Source: Alphaproteobacteria bacterium (lineage in GTDB: Bacteria; Pseudomonadota; Alphaproteobacteria; Reyranellales; Reyranellaceae). From it: DNA of 64,000 nucleotides. The translations under genes and the position numbers were made by a program. The notes under the pieces were generated by a model. That model saw only the letters and a program-made list of their open reading frames with translations, searched no databases and was not told where the DNA came from. Numbering within the stretch: position 1 is the first letter of the stretch; every line of letters begins with the position of its first letter. Shown here piece after piece: positions 1 through 8,958 of this stretch. The stretch covers positions 31,885 through 95,884 of the forward strand of contig JAFKFL010000029.1 of assembly GCA_017308235.1 (NCBI GenBank). Reading direction: 5' to 3'.

Positions 1-1
1 G

Positions 2-598
2 CAGGCCAACGCCGACTTGGCGCGGAAAATCCTCACCCATCCCTTCGTACGCGGTCTGGGTGACGGATCGCTGCCGGTCGAAAGCTTCAAGGCATACGTG
101 GCGCAGGACGCCTACTTCCTGGAAGCCTTCGCTCGCAGCTATGCCTTCTGCCTCGCCAACGGCGAGACGCGTTCGGATCTCTACGGTTTTGCCGATCTGA
201 TCGCGGGCGTCCTGGACGAACTCAAGCTGCATGCCAGCTACGCGGAACGCTGGAAGGTCGAGCTGCACGGCGTCGTGCCGATCGCTGCGACGCGTGCCTA
301 TGTCGATTTCCTTCTCGCGGCAGCCCGACGCGGCGATCTTGGCGAGACGGTCGCTGCCATGACGCCATGCATGAGGCTCTACGCTTTTCTCGGCCAAACG
401 TTGGCTCGCACCGAAGTGGCTCCGCTTTATGCCGAGTGGGTGAAGACTTACGCCGACCCCGGTTTCGAGGCCCTGGCGTCGCGGCTGGAGGTGCTGCTCG
501 ATGGCCACGCGACCGACAGTGAGGCGGTACGCGTGAACTATCGCGGAGCCATGGAGCTTGAATACCGCTTCTTCGACGCCCATTGGGGCAAAGAGTAG
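2..598 (+). CDS. tenA: TenA/THI-4 family protein (5' partial)
   Basis: The reading frame is open from the first bases of the window (Q-A-N-A-D-L-A before the first possible TTG at 17), so the gene begins upstream and 198 residues are visible. The family is a haem-oxygenase-like helical bundle that hydrolyses aminopyrimidines in thiamin salvage. Family-typical stretches are HPFVRGLGDGSLP near the N-terminus, the QDAYFLEAFARSY helix and the MTPCMRLYAFLG segment, which holds the position of the TenA catalytic cysteine, followed by a C-terminal region with EYRFFD. Thiaminase function is inferred from the family. No thiamin gene is visible in the window to support it by context. Confidence 0.75.
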   Translation, partial: QANADLARKILTHPFVRGLGDGSLPVESFKAYVAQDAYFLEAFARSYAFCLANGETRSDLYGFADLIAGVLDELKLHASYAERWKVELHGVVPIAATRAYVDFLLAAARRGDLGETVAAMTPCMRLYAFLGQTLARTEVAPLYAEWVKTYADPGFEALASRLEVLLDGHATDSEAVRVNYRGAMELEYRFFDAHWGKE

Positions 599-692
599 GC
601 GCAAGCGCCTTTCAATTGCCTCGCCGAGCGACCGCAACAAATGAGCGGTACCGAACGTTGCCGTCGGTCCCTCATTTCAACATCGCGTCGGC

Positions 693-1802
693 ATGCGTAC
701 GGATCAGCCTGGTCAGCTTCAGTCGCTTACCCCTTTGCGTGGCATCGCAGCCCTCTGGGTGGTGCTCTATCACTACGCGTCACAGTATCTTCCGGCGCTT
801 CACGCCGATCGCTACACCCATCTTTTCGACAAGGGGTATCTCGCTGTCGATCTCTTTTTCATGTTGAGCGGCTTCGTGCTCACACATGTCTATTGGCGCG
901 TCTTCACTGAACCAGTCCGCGGTTCCTATGGGCGCTTCCTGCTTGCCCGCGTGGCGCGGCTCTATCCGCTGCATCTCTTCGTGCTATCGCTTTTCATCGC
1001 AACGGCATTGGCGTCTCGTGCGGTTGAATATGCGACGACAGGCACCTTCGAAAAGGTGGCGATCGAGGGTTCGCAATCCGTGACGGCACTGGTCGCCAAC
1101 CTCTTCATGCTTCAGGGCTTGAAGGCAAGCGAGCTCAGCTGGAACTACCCGGCCTGGTCGATCAGCGTCGAGTTCATTGCCTATCTCGGTTTCCCGCTTG
1201 CTTTGCCGGTAATCTGGCGCGCCCGTCCATCGAGAAAGATCGTACTGGCGCTCCTTCTTGTTGCCGCGCTCGCCGGGCTGGCCGGCGTCACTCACGACGA
1301 TTTCGATCAATGGGACGGGCCGCTGGCCTTGCTGCGCTGCATGCCCGAGTTCCTGATCGGCAGCCTGCTCTATGCGGCTTTCGCCGGTCGGTGTTGGAGA
1401 TCGTCCCTGGGGCGAGACGGGGTTCTGGTCTCTGTTACCGTCGCTCTGCTTCTGCTGTTGCACCACGGAAGCAACGATTTTCTGGTGATCCTTCTCTTTC
1501 CGGTATTGATCCTGGCGGCGGTCGCGAACCAGGGCAGGGCCGCGGCGTTGCTCAATACGGCGCCGCTCGTGTGGCTCGGTGAGATTTCCTATTCGCTTTA
1601 CCTAGTCCATGGCCTCGTGCAGTTCGTCGCAACGCAACTGCTCGACGCCACCGGTCACGACAGCCGCGATGAGCTTTCGATGGCGGCTTCGCTTCTGATC
1701 ATGATCGTCATGCTCGTCGCTTCGTTCCTGTGTGCCGGCTATGGACACCACAGCGTCGAGAAAACCGGCCGGCAGCGGCTACGACTGCTGTTCGGCGCCT
1801 AG
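693..1802 (+). CDS. Membrane acyltransferase (acyltransferase 3 / OafA type)
   Basis: The 369-residue protein begins with the family motif LTPLRGIAALWVVLYHY (R-G-x-A-A-L and a conserved His) and contains about ten hydrophobic segments, as usual for acyltransferase-3 proteins. These integral inner-membrane enzymes O-acylate exported sugars or other envelope molecules. Other family-like parts are GYLAVDLFFMLSGFVL, WSISVEFIAYLGFPL and LGEISYSLYLVHGLVQ. The ATG at 693 gives the conserved N-terminus directly. It stands alone between tenA and a convergent MarR gene, so its acceptor cannot be named. Confidence 0.85.
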   Translation: MRTDQPGQLQSLTPLRGIAALWVVLYHYASQYLPALHADRYTHLFDKGYLAVDLFFMLSGFVLTHVYWRVFTEPVRGSYGRFLLARVARLYPLHLFVLSLFIATALASRAVEYATTGTFEKVAIEGSQSVTALVANLFMLQGLKASELSWNYPAWSISVEFIAYLGFPLALPVIWRARPSRKIVLALLLVAALAGLAGVTHDDFDQWDGPLALLRCMPEFLIGSLLYAAFAGRCWRSSLGRDGVLVSVTVALLLLLHHGSNDFLVILLFPVLILAAVANQGRAAALLNTAPLVWLGEISYSLYLVHGLVQFVATQLLDATGHDSRDELSMAASLLIMIVMLVASFLCAGYGHHSVEKTGRQRLRLLFGA

Positions 1803-1833
1803 GTGCGACGTTTTTCGGATTGGTGATCGTGGG

Positions 1834-2277
1834 CTAGAGTTCCGCGAGCTTTTCCATCGAACGGTCGAGGGCGCCGTGCAGGTCGGTGGTGAGCTTGGCG
1901 CCCATCGCGGTGCGCACCTCCTGCTCGGCCTCCGCCCAAAGCGGCAGGGCGCGCTTGAACAGCGCGCGGCCGGCGGCTGTTGCCACGAAATCGCGCCGCC
2001 GCCGATCGCCCGATATCGCGGGCTCCACCAGGCCATCGTGAAGCAACGGCCGGAGGTTCCTTGTCAGGGTCGTGCGGTCCGTTGCCACAAGCTCGGCCAG
2101 GCGACCGATCGAGACCGGTCCCTCCGCGACGATGAAGCCCAGGAGCGAGAACTGCGAGATCTTGAGGCCCGTCGGCGCGAGGTGCTTGCCATAGATGACC
2201 GTCACGCGCCGTGCCGCGCCTCTCAGGCGGAAGCAGGTGCATTCGGTTGGTGAAAGACGCAGCGACGGACTGGACAT
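1834..2277 (-). CDS. MarR-family transcriptional regulator
   Basis: A 147-residue winged-helix protein. The DNA-binding core reads GPVSIGRLAELVATDRTTLTRNLRPLLHDGLVE, with the wing D-R-R-R-R-D-F-V-A-T after it, the classical MarR arrangement of recognition helix and basic wing. Long helices at both ends would form the dimer interface. The gene is divergent from the thioesterase at 2356, and the 78-base gap between them holds a near-palindrome. This suggests control of the thioesterase or of itself by an aromatic or acyl ligand. The ligand is not predictable from sequence. Confidence 0.85.
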   Translation of the reverse strand: MSSPSLRLSPTECTCFRLRGAARRVTVIYGKHLAPTGLKISQFSLLGFIVAEGPVSIGRLAELVATDRTTLTRNLRPLLHDGLVEPAISGDRRRRDFVATAAGRALFKRALPLWAEAEQEVRTAMGAKLTTDLHGALDRSMEKLAEL

Positions 2278-2320
2278 CCGCGGAGACTACCGCCGGCTCT
2301 TGCCGCGGCCAAGCCAGAAT

Positions 2321-2332
2321 GTGTATATGCAC
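2321..2332. promoter_or_regulatory. Candidate MarR operator
   Basis: GTGTATATGCAC is a 12-base near-palindrome with one mismatched pair, in the gap between the divergent MarR and thioesterase genes, about 24 bases before the thioesterase start. Its position and symmetry suit a MarR operator. The assignment is inference only. Confidence 0.3.
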
Positions 2333-2355
2333 GTAATGCTGACGAGGAGAACGGA

Positions 2356-2832
2356 ATGAAGATGCCCGAGGTGGGCTTCGGCGTGGTGCCGATCGAGCAA
2401 GTTCGCGGCATGGACGGCCTGACGCTGTTCGACGAGATCAGGGCAGGGCGCCTGCCGGCGCCGCCGCTTGCCAAGGTGCTCGGATTCTGGATCGACGAGG
2501 TGGAGGCCGGCCGCGTGGTCTTCGCTTATGAGCCTGTGATCGACCATTACAATCCGATCGGCAGCGTCCATGGCGGCATCGCCGCGACCTTGCTCGACTC
2601 GGTGATGGGTTGCTCCGTCCATACCCAGCTGAAGGCCGGCGTCGGCTACACCACGGTCGAAATCAAGATCAACTATGTGCGCGCCATGACCGACAAGACC
2701 GGCCGCGTCCGTGCCGAGGGCAAGGTGATCAACCTCGGCTCGCGCATCGCCACCGCGGAGGGACGGCTGACCGACGCGGCCGGGAAGTTGCTGGCCCACG
2801 GCACGACCACCTGCCTGCTGTTCCCGATCTGA
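2356..2832 (+). CDS. PaaI-family hotdog thioesterase
   Basis: The 158-residue protein has the PaaI/YdiI-type hotdog signature N-P-I-G-S-V-H-G-G-I-A-A-T-L-L-D-S near residue 60, followed by YTTVEIKINYVRAM and a C-terminal strand HGTTTCLLF. These enzymes hydrolyse acyl- or aryl-CoA thioesters, usually as cytoplasmic tetramers. An AGGAGA-like ribosome site lies just before the ATG. The divergent MarR gene fits an aromatic or acyl-CoA sensing pair, but the substrate is unknown. Confidence 0.85.
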   Translation: MKMPEVGFGVVPIEQVRGMDGLTLFDEIRAGRLPAPPLAKVLGFWIDEVEAGRVVFAYEPVIDHYNPIGSVHGGIAATLLDSVMGCSVHTQLKAGVGYTTVEIKINYVRAMTDKTGRVRAEGKVINLGSRIATAEGRLTDAAGKLLAHGTTTCLLFPI

Positions 2833-2856
2833 GGCGAAAATGCGCTAGGCTGCGGC

Positions 2857-3765
2857 ATGCCCGATGCCGTAGCCGAACAGCGCATCCTGAAGCTCTCGAT
2901 CGGCGTGACGATTGTCCTCGCGCTGTTCGGGCTCGCTTTCGGTCTTGTCTCGGGCTCGCTCTCGATCGTGTTCGACGGCGTCTTCTCGGTGATCGATGCG
3001 GCGATGTCGGGACTGGCGCTGTTCGTGTCGCGGTTGGTCACGCGGCAGACCGAGAACCGCCGCTTCCAATTCGGCTTCTGGCACATCGAGCCGATGGTGC
3101 TCGCCTTCAATGGCGGCACGCTGATGCTGCTCTGCTTCTATGCGTTCGTGAATGCGATCGGCAGCTTTCTCGCCGGCGGTCGTCAGCTCGCCTTCGATTG
3201 GGCGATGGCCTATGCCGTCGTGGTCTGTGCCGGCTGCTTCGGTATGTATTTCTACCAGCGCCGCGCCAATCGGCGCATCGGCTCCGACTTTGTCCAGCTC
3301 GACGCCCAGAGCTGGTTGATGTCGGCATTGATCACCTCGGCGCTGCTGGTTGCCTTCCTCGCCGCGATCATGGCCAAAGGGACGAGCTTCGATCCGTGGC
3401 TGCCTTATGTCGATCCGGTGGTGCTGGCAGTCTTATCGCTCTGCCTCATCTTCGTGCCGGTGCGTACCGTGCGTCGGGCTTTGACGGAGATCCTGCTGAT
3501 TACGCCTCCCGATCTCGACGAGCATGTGAGGAGCGTGATGAAGCGCGTCGTCGAGGAATACAGGTTCCTGTCGTTCACGAGTTACGTCGCCAAAGTCGGG
3601 CGCGCGCAGTTCATCGAGATCCATATCGCGGTGAATCCCAAATGGCCGGTCGACAGTGTCGCCACCGCCGACGCGGTCCGCCGCGAGATCGCCGAGGCGC
3701 TGGGCGGAGAAGGCCCCGACCGCTGGCTCACCATCGACTTCACGGCCGATCCGCACTGGCTCTAG
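2857..3765 (+). CDS. Cation diffusion facilitator-like transporter with altered site
   Basis: 302 residues with the CDF layout: an N-terminal membrane domain of about six helices (to about residue 210) and a cytoplasmic C-terminal domain (LTEILLITPPDLDEHVRSV onward). CDF proteins export divalent metals using four ligands, two on TM2 and two on TM5 (D-x3-D and H-x3-D in FieF). Here TM2 reads FDGVFSVID, keeping the first Asp but with Ser at the second position, and TM5 reads LDAQSWLMSA, with Asp and Trp in place of His and Asp. The fold assignment is firm. The metal specificity is doubtful. Confidence 0.8.
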   Translation: MPDAVAEQRILKLSIGVTIVLALFGLAFGLVSGSLSIVFDGVFSVIDAAMSGLALFVSRLVTRQTENRRFQFGFWHIEPMVLAFNGGTLMLLCFYAFVNAIGSFLAGGRQLAFDWAMAYAVVVCAGCFGMYFYQRRANRRIGSDFVQLDAQSWLMSALITSALLVAFLAAIMAKGTSFDPWLPYVDPVVLAVLSLCLIFVPVRTVRRALTEILLITPPDLDEHVRSVMKRVVEEYRFLSFTSYVAKVGRAQFIEIHIAVNPKWPVDSVATADAVRREIAEALGGEGPDRWLTIDFTADPHWL

Positions 3766-3841
3766 CTCACGATCTCGGGAGCTTGCGGCATTTGACCTTT
3801 TGGCGGGAAAATCCCATGTCTTTGGGATCAAGGGTGGTTCG

Positions 3842-4240
3842 TTGTCCGTATACGTCGCTACAACCCGTGCCATTAGCGTGACCGTCCGGCCGCAATATCT
3901 GCCCGATCAGTCGGATCCGGCGAAGTCGCAATTTGTGTGGGCCTATCAAGTCCGCATTGAGAATAAGGGTGATGTTACCGTGCAGCTTCGCAGCCGGCAC
4001 TGGAAGATCACCGATGGGCTGGGGCGGCGTCAGGAAGTCAAAGGAGCCGGCGTGGTCGGCAAAACGCCGCGGCTGCGGCCTGGAGAGATGTTCGAGTACA
4101 CGTCAGGCACTCCGCTCTCCACGTCGTCCGGCTTCATGGGTGGCACCTACCAGATGGTGAGCGAGGCGGGCGAGAATTTCGATATCGAGATTCCGACTTT
4201 CTCGCTCGACACCCCTAACGACTCGCGACAGCTTAACTAG
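3842..4240 (+). CDS. apaG: ApaG domain protein (TTG start)
   Basis: The frame encodes an ApaG/CorD beta-sandwich: R-A-I-S-V-T-V-R-P-Q-Y near the start, FVWAYQVRIENKGDVTVQL, the family hallmark RHWKITDGLGRRQEVKGAGVVG, then PGEMFEYTSGTPLSTSSGFMGG. No ATG precedes the conserved part. A TTG at 3842 preceded by AGGGTGG (3831-3837) gives 132 residues, the normal family length (about 125-130). The frame stays open further upstream, but that part overlaps the CDF gene in another frame and has no family similarity. The role is unclear; the E. coli protein is linked to cobalt resistance. Confidence 0.85.
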   Translation: MSVYVATTRAISVTVRPQYLPDQSDPAKSQFVWAYQVRIENKGDVTVQLRSRHWKITDGLGRRQEVKGAGVVGKTPRLRPGEMFEYTSGTPLSTSSGFMGGTYQMVSEAGENFDIEIPTFSLDTPNDSRQLN

Positions 4241-4274
4241 GCTGGGGTTTGCGACGGCATTGGAGAGGAAGGCA

Positions 4275-4901
4275 ATGAACAGGATTCTGAAGAAGAGCGA
4301 CATGGTCTCACTTGCCACCGGCATCGCCCGGCCGTCGCGCGAAGAGGCGGAGGAGGCGGTGCGAACGCTGATCCGCTGGGCCGGCGACGATCCCGAACGC
4401 GAAGGCCTGGTCGGCACGCCGGACCGCGTGGTGCGTGCCTATGAGGAATTTTTCGGCGGGTACGACGAGGATCCGCGAGAGATGCTGCAGCGCACCTTCG
4501 AGGAAGTCGAAGGCTACGACGAGGTCGTGATGCTGCGCGACATCCGCCTCGAATCGCATTGCGAGCACCACATGGTGCCGATCATCGGCAAGGTCCACAT
4601 CGGTTATCTTCCCGATCGGCGCGTGGTCGGCATCAGCAAGCTTGCGCGTGTCGTTGATGCCTACGCGCGTCGCCTGCAGATCCAGGAGAAGCTCACCGCG
4701 CAGATCGCCAATACCTTGCAGGAAGTGCTGCAGCCGCGCGGCGTTGCCGTCGTCATCGAAGCGGCACACCAGTGCATGACCACCCGCGGCGTGCACAAGT
4801 CCGACGTTGCCATGGTCACCAGCCGCATGCTGGGCGCTTTCCGCGACAATGGCGAGACGCGGCGCGAATTCCTGACTATGATCGGCCGCACATCCACTTG
4901 A
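4275..4901 (+). CDS. folE: GTP cyclohydrolase I
   Basis: Catalyses GTP to 7,8-dihydroneopterin triphosphate plus formate, the entry to folate (or queuosine) biosynthesis; zinc enzyme, cytoplasmic homodecamer. The family signature E-S-H-C-E-H-H-M-V-P-I-I-G supplies the zinc Cys and His, and the second zinc Cys is in AAHQCMTTRGV. The allosteric/catalytic region DRRVVGISKLARVVDAYARRLQIQE is typical. The ATG at 4275 follows a strong GGAGAGGAAGG and gives 208 residues. A TTG at 4260 in the same frame is less likely. folC lies 58 kb further on in the same window. Confidence 0.95.
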   Translation: MNRILKKSDMVSLATGIARPSREEAEEAVRTLIRWAGDDPEREGLVGTPDRVVRAYEEFFGGYDEDPREMLQRTFEEVEGYDEVVMLRDIRLESHCEHHMVPIIGKVHIGYLPDRRVVGISKLARVVDAYARRLQIQEKLTAQIANTLQEVLQPRGVAVVIEAAHQCMTTRGVHKSDVAMVTSRMLGAFRDNGETRREFLTMIGRTST

Positions 4902-4918
4902 TTGCAGACAAGGGTACC

Positions 4919-6088
4919 ATGGCTGGGGAGATCGTCGATTCCATCGAAATGCTGCGTCGTCTCGTGGCGTTCGATACCACCTCACGCAACTCCAACCTGG
5001 CGCTGATCGAGTACGTCCAGAACTACCTCAAGGGGCACGGTGTCGATTCGAAGCTTGTGCCCAGCGAGGATGGCAAGAAAGCCAATCTGTTCGCGACAGT
5101 CGGGCCGCAGGTCGCGGGCGGCGTCGTGCTGTCCGGCCATACCGACGTGGTGCCGGTCGATGGCCAGCCGTGGGACACGGATCCGTGGACGCTGACGCTC
5201 AAGGACGGGAAGTATCACGCTCGCGGCACCTGCGACATGAAGGCCTTCTCCGCCATCGCGCTCGCCCGGCTGCCGGACTTCCTGAAGGCGAAGCTCAAGC
5301 GGCCGATCCATTTCGCGCTTTCGTACGATGAGGAGGTGGGCTGCGTCGGCGCCCATTCGCTGGCCGCCCGCATGGCCTCCGAAGTGCCGAAGCCCCGGGC
5401 CATCATCATCGGCGAGCCGACCATGATGACCGTGGTGCACGCGCATAAGGGTGCGCAGATCTACATCACCAAGTTCACCGGCTTCGAGGCGCATTCCTCG
5501 ATGACGCATCTTGGCGTGAGCGCGATCCACTTCGCCGGCGAATTCATCCACTACCTCAACCGCGTTCAGGACGAGCTTGAAGCTGCGGCGCCCAAGAACA
5601 GCGAGTTCATGCCGCCGGAAGCGACCTTCAATGTCGGCACGATCTTGGGCGGCACGGCCGGCAACATCCTGGCACGCGAGTGCGAGGTGCTCTGGGGATA
5701 CCGCGAGCTTCCAGGCCGGCCGATCGACGAGTTGGGCGAGCGTGCACAGAAGTGGCTCAAGGAGGAGCTGCTGCCCAAGATGAAGGCCAAGCACCCGGCC
5801 GCTGCGATCGACACCGTGCTGCGCTCCTCGACGCCTGCTTTCTCGCCTGAAGGCAATGATGAGGCCAAGGCGCTGGCGCGAAGCTGGTCGGGCTCGAACA
5901 CGGTAGGCAGCGTGGTTTATGGCACCGAGGCCGGCATCTTCAAGAAGACGCTCGGCGTGCCGACCGTGGTCTGCGGCCCGGGTGACATCGCCCAGGCGCA
6001 TCAGCCTAACGAGTACATCCTCGCTTCGCAGGTCGAGGCGTGCGAGGGCTTCATGACACGCATGCTTGAATGGGCCTGCCGCGACTAG
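4919..6088 (+). CDS. argE: Acetylornithine deacetylase (M20 family)
   Basis: 389 residues from the ATG at 4919, 17 bases after folE. M20A di-zinc amidohydrolase landmarks: SGHTDVVPVDGQPW (metal His and Asp), RGTCDMKAFSAIAL (bridging Asp), YDEEVGCVGAHSL (catalytic Glu-Glu), EPTMMTVVHAHKG, and a dimerisation insert from about residue 185 to 300. The product would convert N-acetylornithine to ornithine plus acetate in the cytoplasm. Nearby argD and argF (8-10 kb, opposite strand) support an arginine role. A related M20 deacylase cannot be excluded by eye. Confidence 0.88.
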   Translation: MAGEIVDSIEMLRRLVAFDTTSRNSNLALIEYVQNYLKGHGVDSKLVPSEDGKKANLFATVGPQVAGGVVLSGHTDVVPVDGQPWDTDPWTLTLKDGKYHARGTCDMKAFSAIALARLPDFLKAKLKRPIHFALSYDEEVGCVGAHSLAARMASEVPKPRAIIIGEPTMMTVVHAHKGAQIYITKFTGFEAHSSMTHLGVSAIHFAGEFIHYLNRVQDELEAAAPKNSEFMPPEATFNVGTILGGTAGNILARECEVLWGYRELPGRPIDELGERAQKWLKEELLPKMKAKHPAAAIDTVLRSSTPAFSPEGNDEAKALARSWSGSNTVGSVVYGTEAGIFKKTLGVPTVVCGPGDIAQAHQPNEYILASQVEACEGFMTRMLEWACRD

Positions 6089-6165
6089 CTCTGGTCGCCA
6101 ACGTGTAACCTGATTTTCGGCATCTCTGCTGCGCGCGGGCTCCAGCGAAGGGTTGAACGAACAGC

Positions 6166-7026
6166 ATGAGCAACAAGCCGACAGTGGCGCCGGACAGCAC
6201 GGCGGTCAGGGTCGCCCTGTGGCGCGCGCTGCACGTCGAGGTCGATCCGCTGCCGCATGTGCTCGAGGACGTAGTCGGTCTCAAGCTGGTCGATCCCGAC
6301 GAGGGCTGGCGCAACCGGCCCGATATGGACCCGACCTTCACGCGTCTTTTCCGCGCCTCCATCGTGGCCCGTGCCCGTTTCATCGAGGATCTGGTCGTGG
6401 AGCAGGCGACCCGCGGCGTCGGCCAGTATGTCCTTCTTGGCGCGGGTCTCGACACTTTCGCTCAGCGCCGGCCGGAGATCGCCTCAGGACTTCGGATCTT
6501 CGAGGTCGACCAGGCTGGTCCCCAGGCCTGGAAGCGGCAGCGACTGATCGAACTCGGCTTCGGTGTGCCAGGCGAGTTGAGGTTTGTCCCCGTCGATTTC
6601 GAGGCGGATGGCGCCTGGTGGCAGGGGCTGGCGACCGCCGATTTCGATCCGGCCCAGCCGGCGGTCGTGGCGTCCACCGGCGTCAGCATGTACCTCACCA
6701 TGGATGCCATCGCGGCCACGCTGCGTCAGGTGGCGACGCTGGCGCCGGGATCCACCTTTGCCATGACGTTCCTGATGCCGCTCGAACTCGCAGACCCCGA
6801 GGTGCGTCCGGGGTTGCAGCGCGCGGCGGAGGGTGCGCGCGCAAGCGGCACGCCGTTCATCAGCTTCTTCACGCCTCCGGAGATACTGTCCCTGGCTCGC
6901 GATGCTGGCTTCAAAGACGCCCGCCACGTGTCGGCCGCTGCTCTTGCCGAACGATACTTCACCGGGCGAACAGATGGCCTCCGTCCACCCAACAATACGG
7001 AAGAGTTGCTGGTCGCGACGACCTAG
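6166..7026 (+). CDS. SAM-dependent methyltransferase, leucine carboxyl methyltransferase family
   Basis: A 286-residue protein of the PPM1/LCMT-like family of bacterial methyltransferases. Typical parts are the N-terminal helical segment with D-P-T-F-T-R-L-F-R-A, the SAM loop YVLLGAGLDTFAQRRP (around residue 87), the acidic strand end IFEVDQAGPQAWKRQRL, and VVASTGVSMYLTMDAI. These bacterial members are often annotated as O-methyltransferases of unknown or polyketide-type substrates. It stands alone, convergent with hslO, so the substrate stays unknown. Confidence 0.8.
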   Translation: MSNKPTVAPDSTAVRVALWRALHVEVDPLPHVLEDVVGLKLVDPDEGWRNRPDMDPTFTRLFRASIVARARFIEDLVVEQATRGVGQYVLLGAGLDTFAQRRPEIASGLRIFEVDQAGPQAWKRQRLIELGFGVPGELRFVPVDFEADGAWWQGLATADFDPAQPAVVASTGVSMYLTMDAIAATLRQVATLAPGSTFAMTFLMPLELADPEVRPGLQRAAEGARASGTPFISFFTPPEILSLARDAGFKDARHVSAAALAERYFTGRTDGLRPPNNTEELLVATT

Positions 7027-7047
7027 CGCTTTACGTCGATCGCCTGA

Positions 7048-8016
7048 CTACGCTGCCGAGGCGTAGATCCGATCGAGGTCGTTGTCGTCGTAGATGTATT
7101 CGGTCGAGCAGAACTCGCACTTCACCGCGACACGGTTGTTCTTGTCGCGCAGGTCGTCGAGTTCCTCGCGTCTGATTGAGCGCAACACCCGGTCGATTCG
7201 CCCGCGACTGCAGCGGCATCGCGCGCTGAAGGCGCGACGCCCGAACACGCGCGGCTGCTCCTGATGGAACAGCCGATAGAGCAAATGCGTGGCCGGCAGC
7301 TCGGCGTCCAGCATCTCGGCGTCGGTAGCCGAGGCCATCAGGACCACGGCCTTGCGCCAGTCGTCCTCGCGCTGCTCGGCGTCGATGTCGAGACGACCGG
7401 CGTCGAACTCCGGCATCTGCTGCACCATGAGCGCCGCCGCGCGCCAATGCGCGGTACCATCTTGGACGATGCGGCGTGCGGCGATCTTGATGCCGGTGGG
7501 CAGCTGCTCGGATTGGCGGAAGTAGGTGTGGGCGCAGTCGGCCAGTGTCGGGCCCTCGAGCGGCACCACGCCCTGGTAGCGCTCGGTATGCTGGCCCTGG
7601 TCGACGGTGAAGGCGAGCCGCCCGCGGCCAAACAGCTTCGGCACATAGCCTTCCGGTGCCTCGCTGTTGCCGGCACCCAGCGCCACGGCGAGCTTCCAGG
7701 AATCGAACTGGGCATAGCCGCGTAGCGCACCGTCGGTGGTGAGGTCGGTGACCAGCAGCCGGATCGGCCCGTCGCCCGAGATCTGCAGCGTGAAGATGCC
7801 GTCGTATTTCAGCGAGGTGGCGAGCGCCGCGCACAGCACCATCGCTTCGGCGAGCGGCCGCGCCACAGCCAAAGGATAGCCGTGGCGTTCGATCACGGCA
7901 TCGAGGGTGGGACCCAGCCGCACCAGACGACCTCGCACTCCCAGCGCATCGAGCTGGAAGGGCAGGGCGTGATCGTCGTCGGAAGCCGGGGGGAAGCCTT
8001 CCGACGGCGTGTTCAC
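7048..8016 (-). CDS. hslO: Hsp33 redox-regulated chaperone
   Basis: 322 residues. The cytoplasmic holdase Hsp33 is activated when its four C-terminal zinc-binding cysteines are oxidised. All four are present: C-x-C in SARCRCSRGRIDRVL, then C-x-x-C in VKCEFCSTEYIY near the end. The N-terminal domain shows ALCAALATSLKYDGIFTLQISGDGPI, typical of the family. It is the last gene of argD-argF-hslO, 10 bases after argF, so it probably shares the arg promoter. The argF-hslO pairing recurs in several alphaproteobacteria in my memory. Confidence 0.93.
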   Translation of the reverse strand: MNTPSEGFPPASDDDHALPFQLDALGVRGRLVRLGPTLDAVIERHGYPLAVARPLAEAMVLCAALATSLKYDGIFTLQISGDGPIRLLVTDLTTDGALRGYAQFDSWKLAVALGAGNSEAPEGYVPKLFGRGRLAFTVDQGQHTERYQGVVPLEGPTLADCAHTYFRQSEQLPTGIKIAARRIVQDGTAHWRAAALMVQQMPEFDAGRLDIDAEQREDDWRKAVVLMASATDAEMLDAELPATHLLYRLFHQEQPRVFGRRAFSARCRCSRGRIDRVLRSIRREELDDLRDKNNRVAVKCEFCSTEYIYDDNDLDRIYASAA

Positions 8017-8026
8017 GGGTTCGCCC

Positions 8027-8953
8027 TCATGAAAGACACCAGGCGAGAATGCTCTTCTGGGCGTGCAGGCGGTTCTCCGCCTCGTCGAACACCACCGACT
8101 GCGGGCCGTCGATCACGTCGACCGTGACCTCCTCGCCGCGATGGGCGGGCAGGCAGTGCATGAAGATGGCATCGGGTTTGGCCTGCTTCATCAATCGCCC
8201 GTCGACCTGGTAGCCGCGCAGGAGATTGTGTCGTCGTGCGGCGCTCGAGCTTTGCGGATCCTCATCGCCCATCGACACCCAGGTGTCGGTGACGACGCAA
8301 TCCGCATTGCGCACGATCGCCTCCGGATCGTGGCCGATGGTGATGCGGCCTTTCGACTTCTCGGCCCACTGCACGACATCGGTCGGCGGTGTGAGCTCCG
8401 GCGGACAAGCAACGCGCAGCTCGAAGTCGAACTGCACGGCGGCGTGAATCCATGACGTCGCCATGTTGTTGCCATCGCCCGACCAGGCGATCGCCTTGCC
8501 CTGGATCGGGCCGCGATGCTCTTCGTAGGTCATGACATCGGCCATGAGCTGGCACGGATGGGTCTTGTCGGTGAGCCCGTTGATCACCGGCACGGTCGCG
8601 TATTTTGCCATCTCGAGGAGTTTCTCCTCGACGGTGGTGCGCATCATGATGATGTCGACATAGCGCGAGAGCACGCGCGCGGTGTCGGCGATGGTCTCGC
8701 CGCGGCCAAGCTGAGTGTCGGTACGGCCGAGCATGATGGTCTGGCCGCCCAGCTCGCGCATGCCGACTTCGAACGACACGCGCGTACGTGTCGACGGCTT
8801 CTCGAAGATCATGGCGAGCGTCTTGCCGCCCAACGGCTTGTCGTGCCCGCCGTTGGAACGCGCCTTTTTCATCGCCTTGCCGTGATCCAGGATCTGGCGA
8901 AGCGTCTTGGGATCGACCTGGTCAAGGTCGAGGAAATGCTTGGGTGCCGCCAT
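8027..8953 (-). CDS. argF: Ornithine carbamoyltransferase
   Basis: Catalyses carbamoyl phosphate plus ornithine to citrulline; cytoplasmic trimer; arginine biosynthesis. 308 residues, the normal length. Signatures: carbamoyl-phosphate loop EKPSTRTRVSFEVGM, the D-K-T-H-P-C-Q motif, WSGDGNNMATSWIHAA, and the ornithine-side MHCLPAHRGEEV. The gene begins 5 bases after argD and ends 10 bases before hslO, which indicates one operon. Confidence 0.96.
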   Translation of the reverse strand: MAAPKHFLDLDQVDPKTLRQILDHGKAMKKARSNGGHDKPLGGKTLAMIFEKPSTRTRVSFEVGMRELGGQTIMLGRTDTQLGRGETIADTARVLSRYVDIIMMRTTVEEKLLEMAKYATVPVINGLTDKTHPCQLMADVMTYEEHRGPIQGKAIAWSGDGNNMATSWIHAAVQFDFELRVACPPELTPPTDVVQWAEKSKGRITIGHDPEAIVRNADCVVTDTWVSMGDEDPQSSSAARRHNLLRGYQVDGRLMKQAKPDAIFMHCLPAHRGEEVTVDVIDGPQSVVFDEAENRLHAQKSILAWCLS

Positions 8954-8958
8954 GACAG

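Noticed and set aside
2610..3881. A 423-codon frame overlapping the thioesterase and CDF genes
   Set aside because: Low-complexity Arg-rich translation with no motif; the overlapped genes are convincing.
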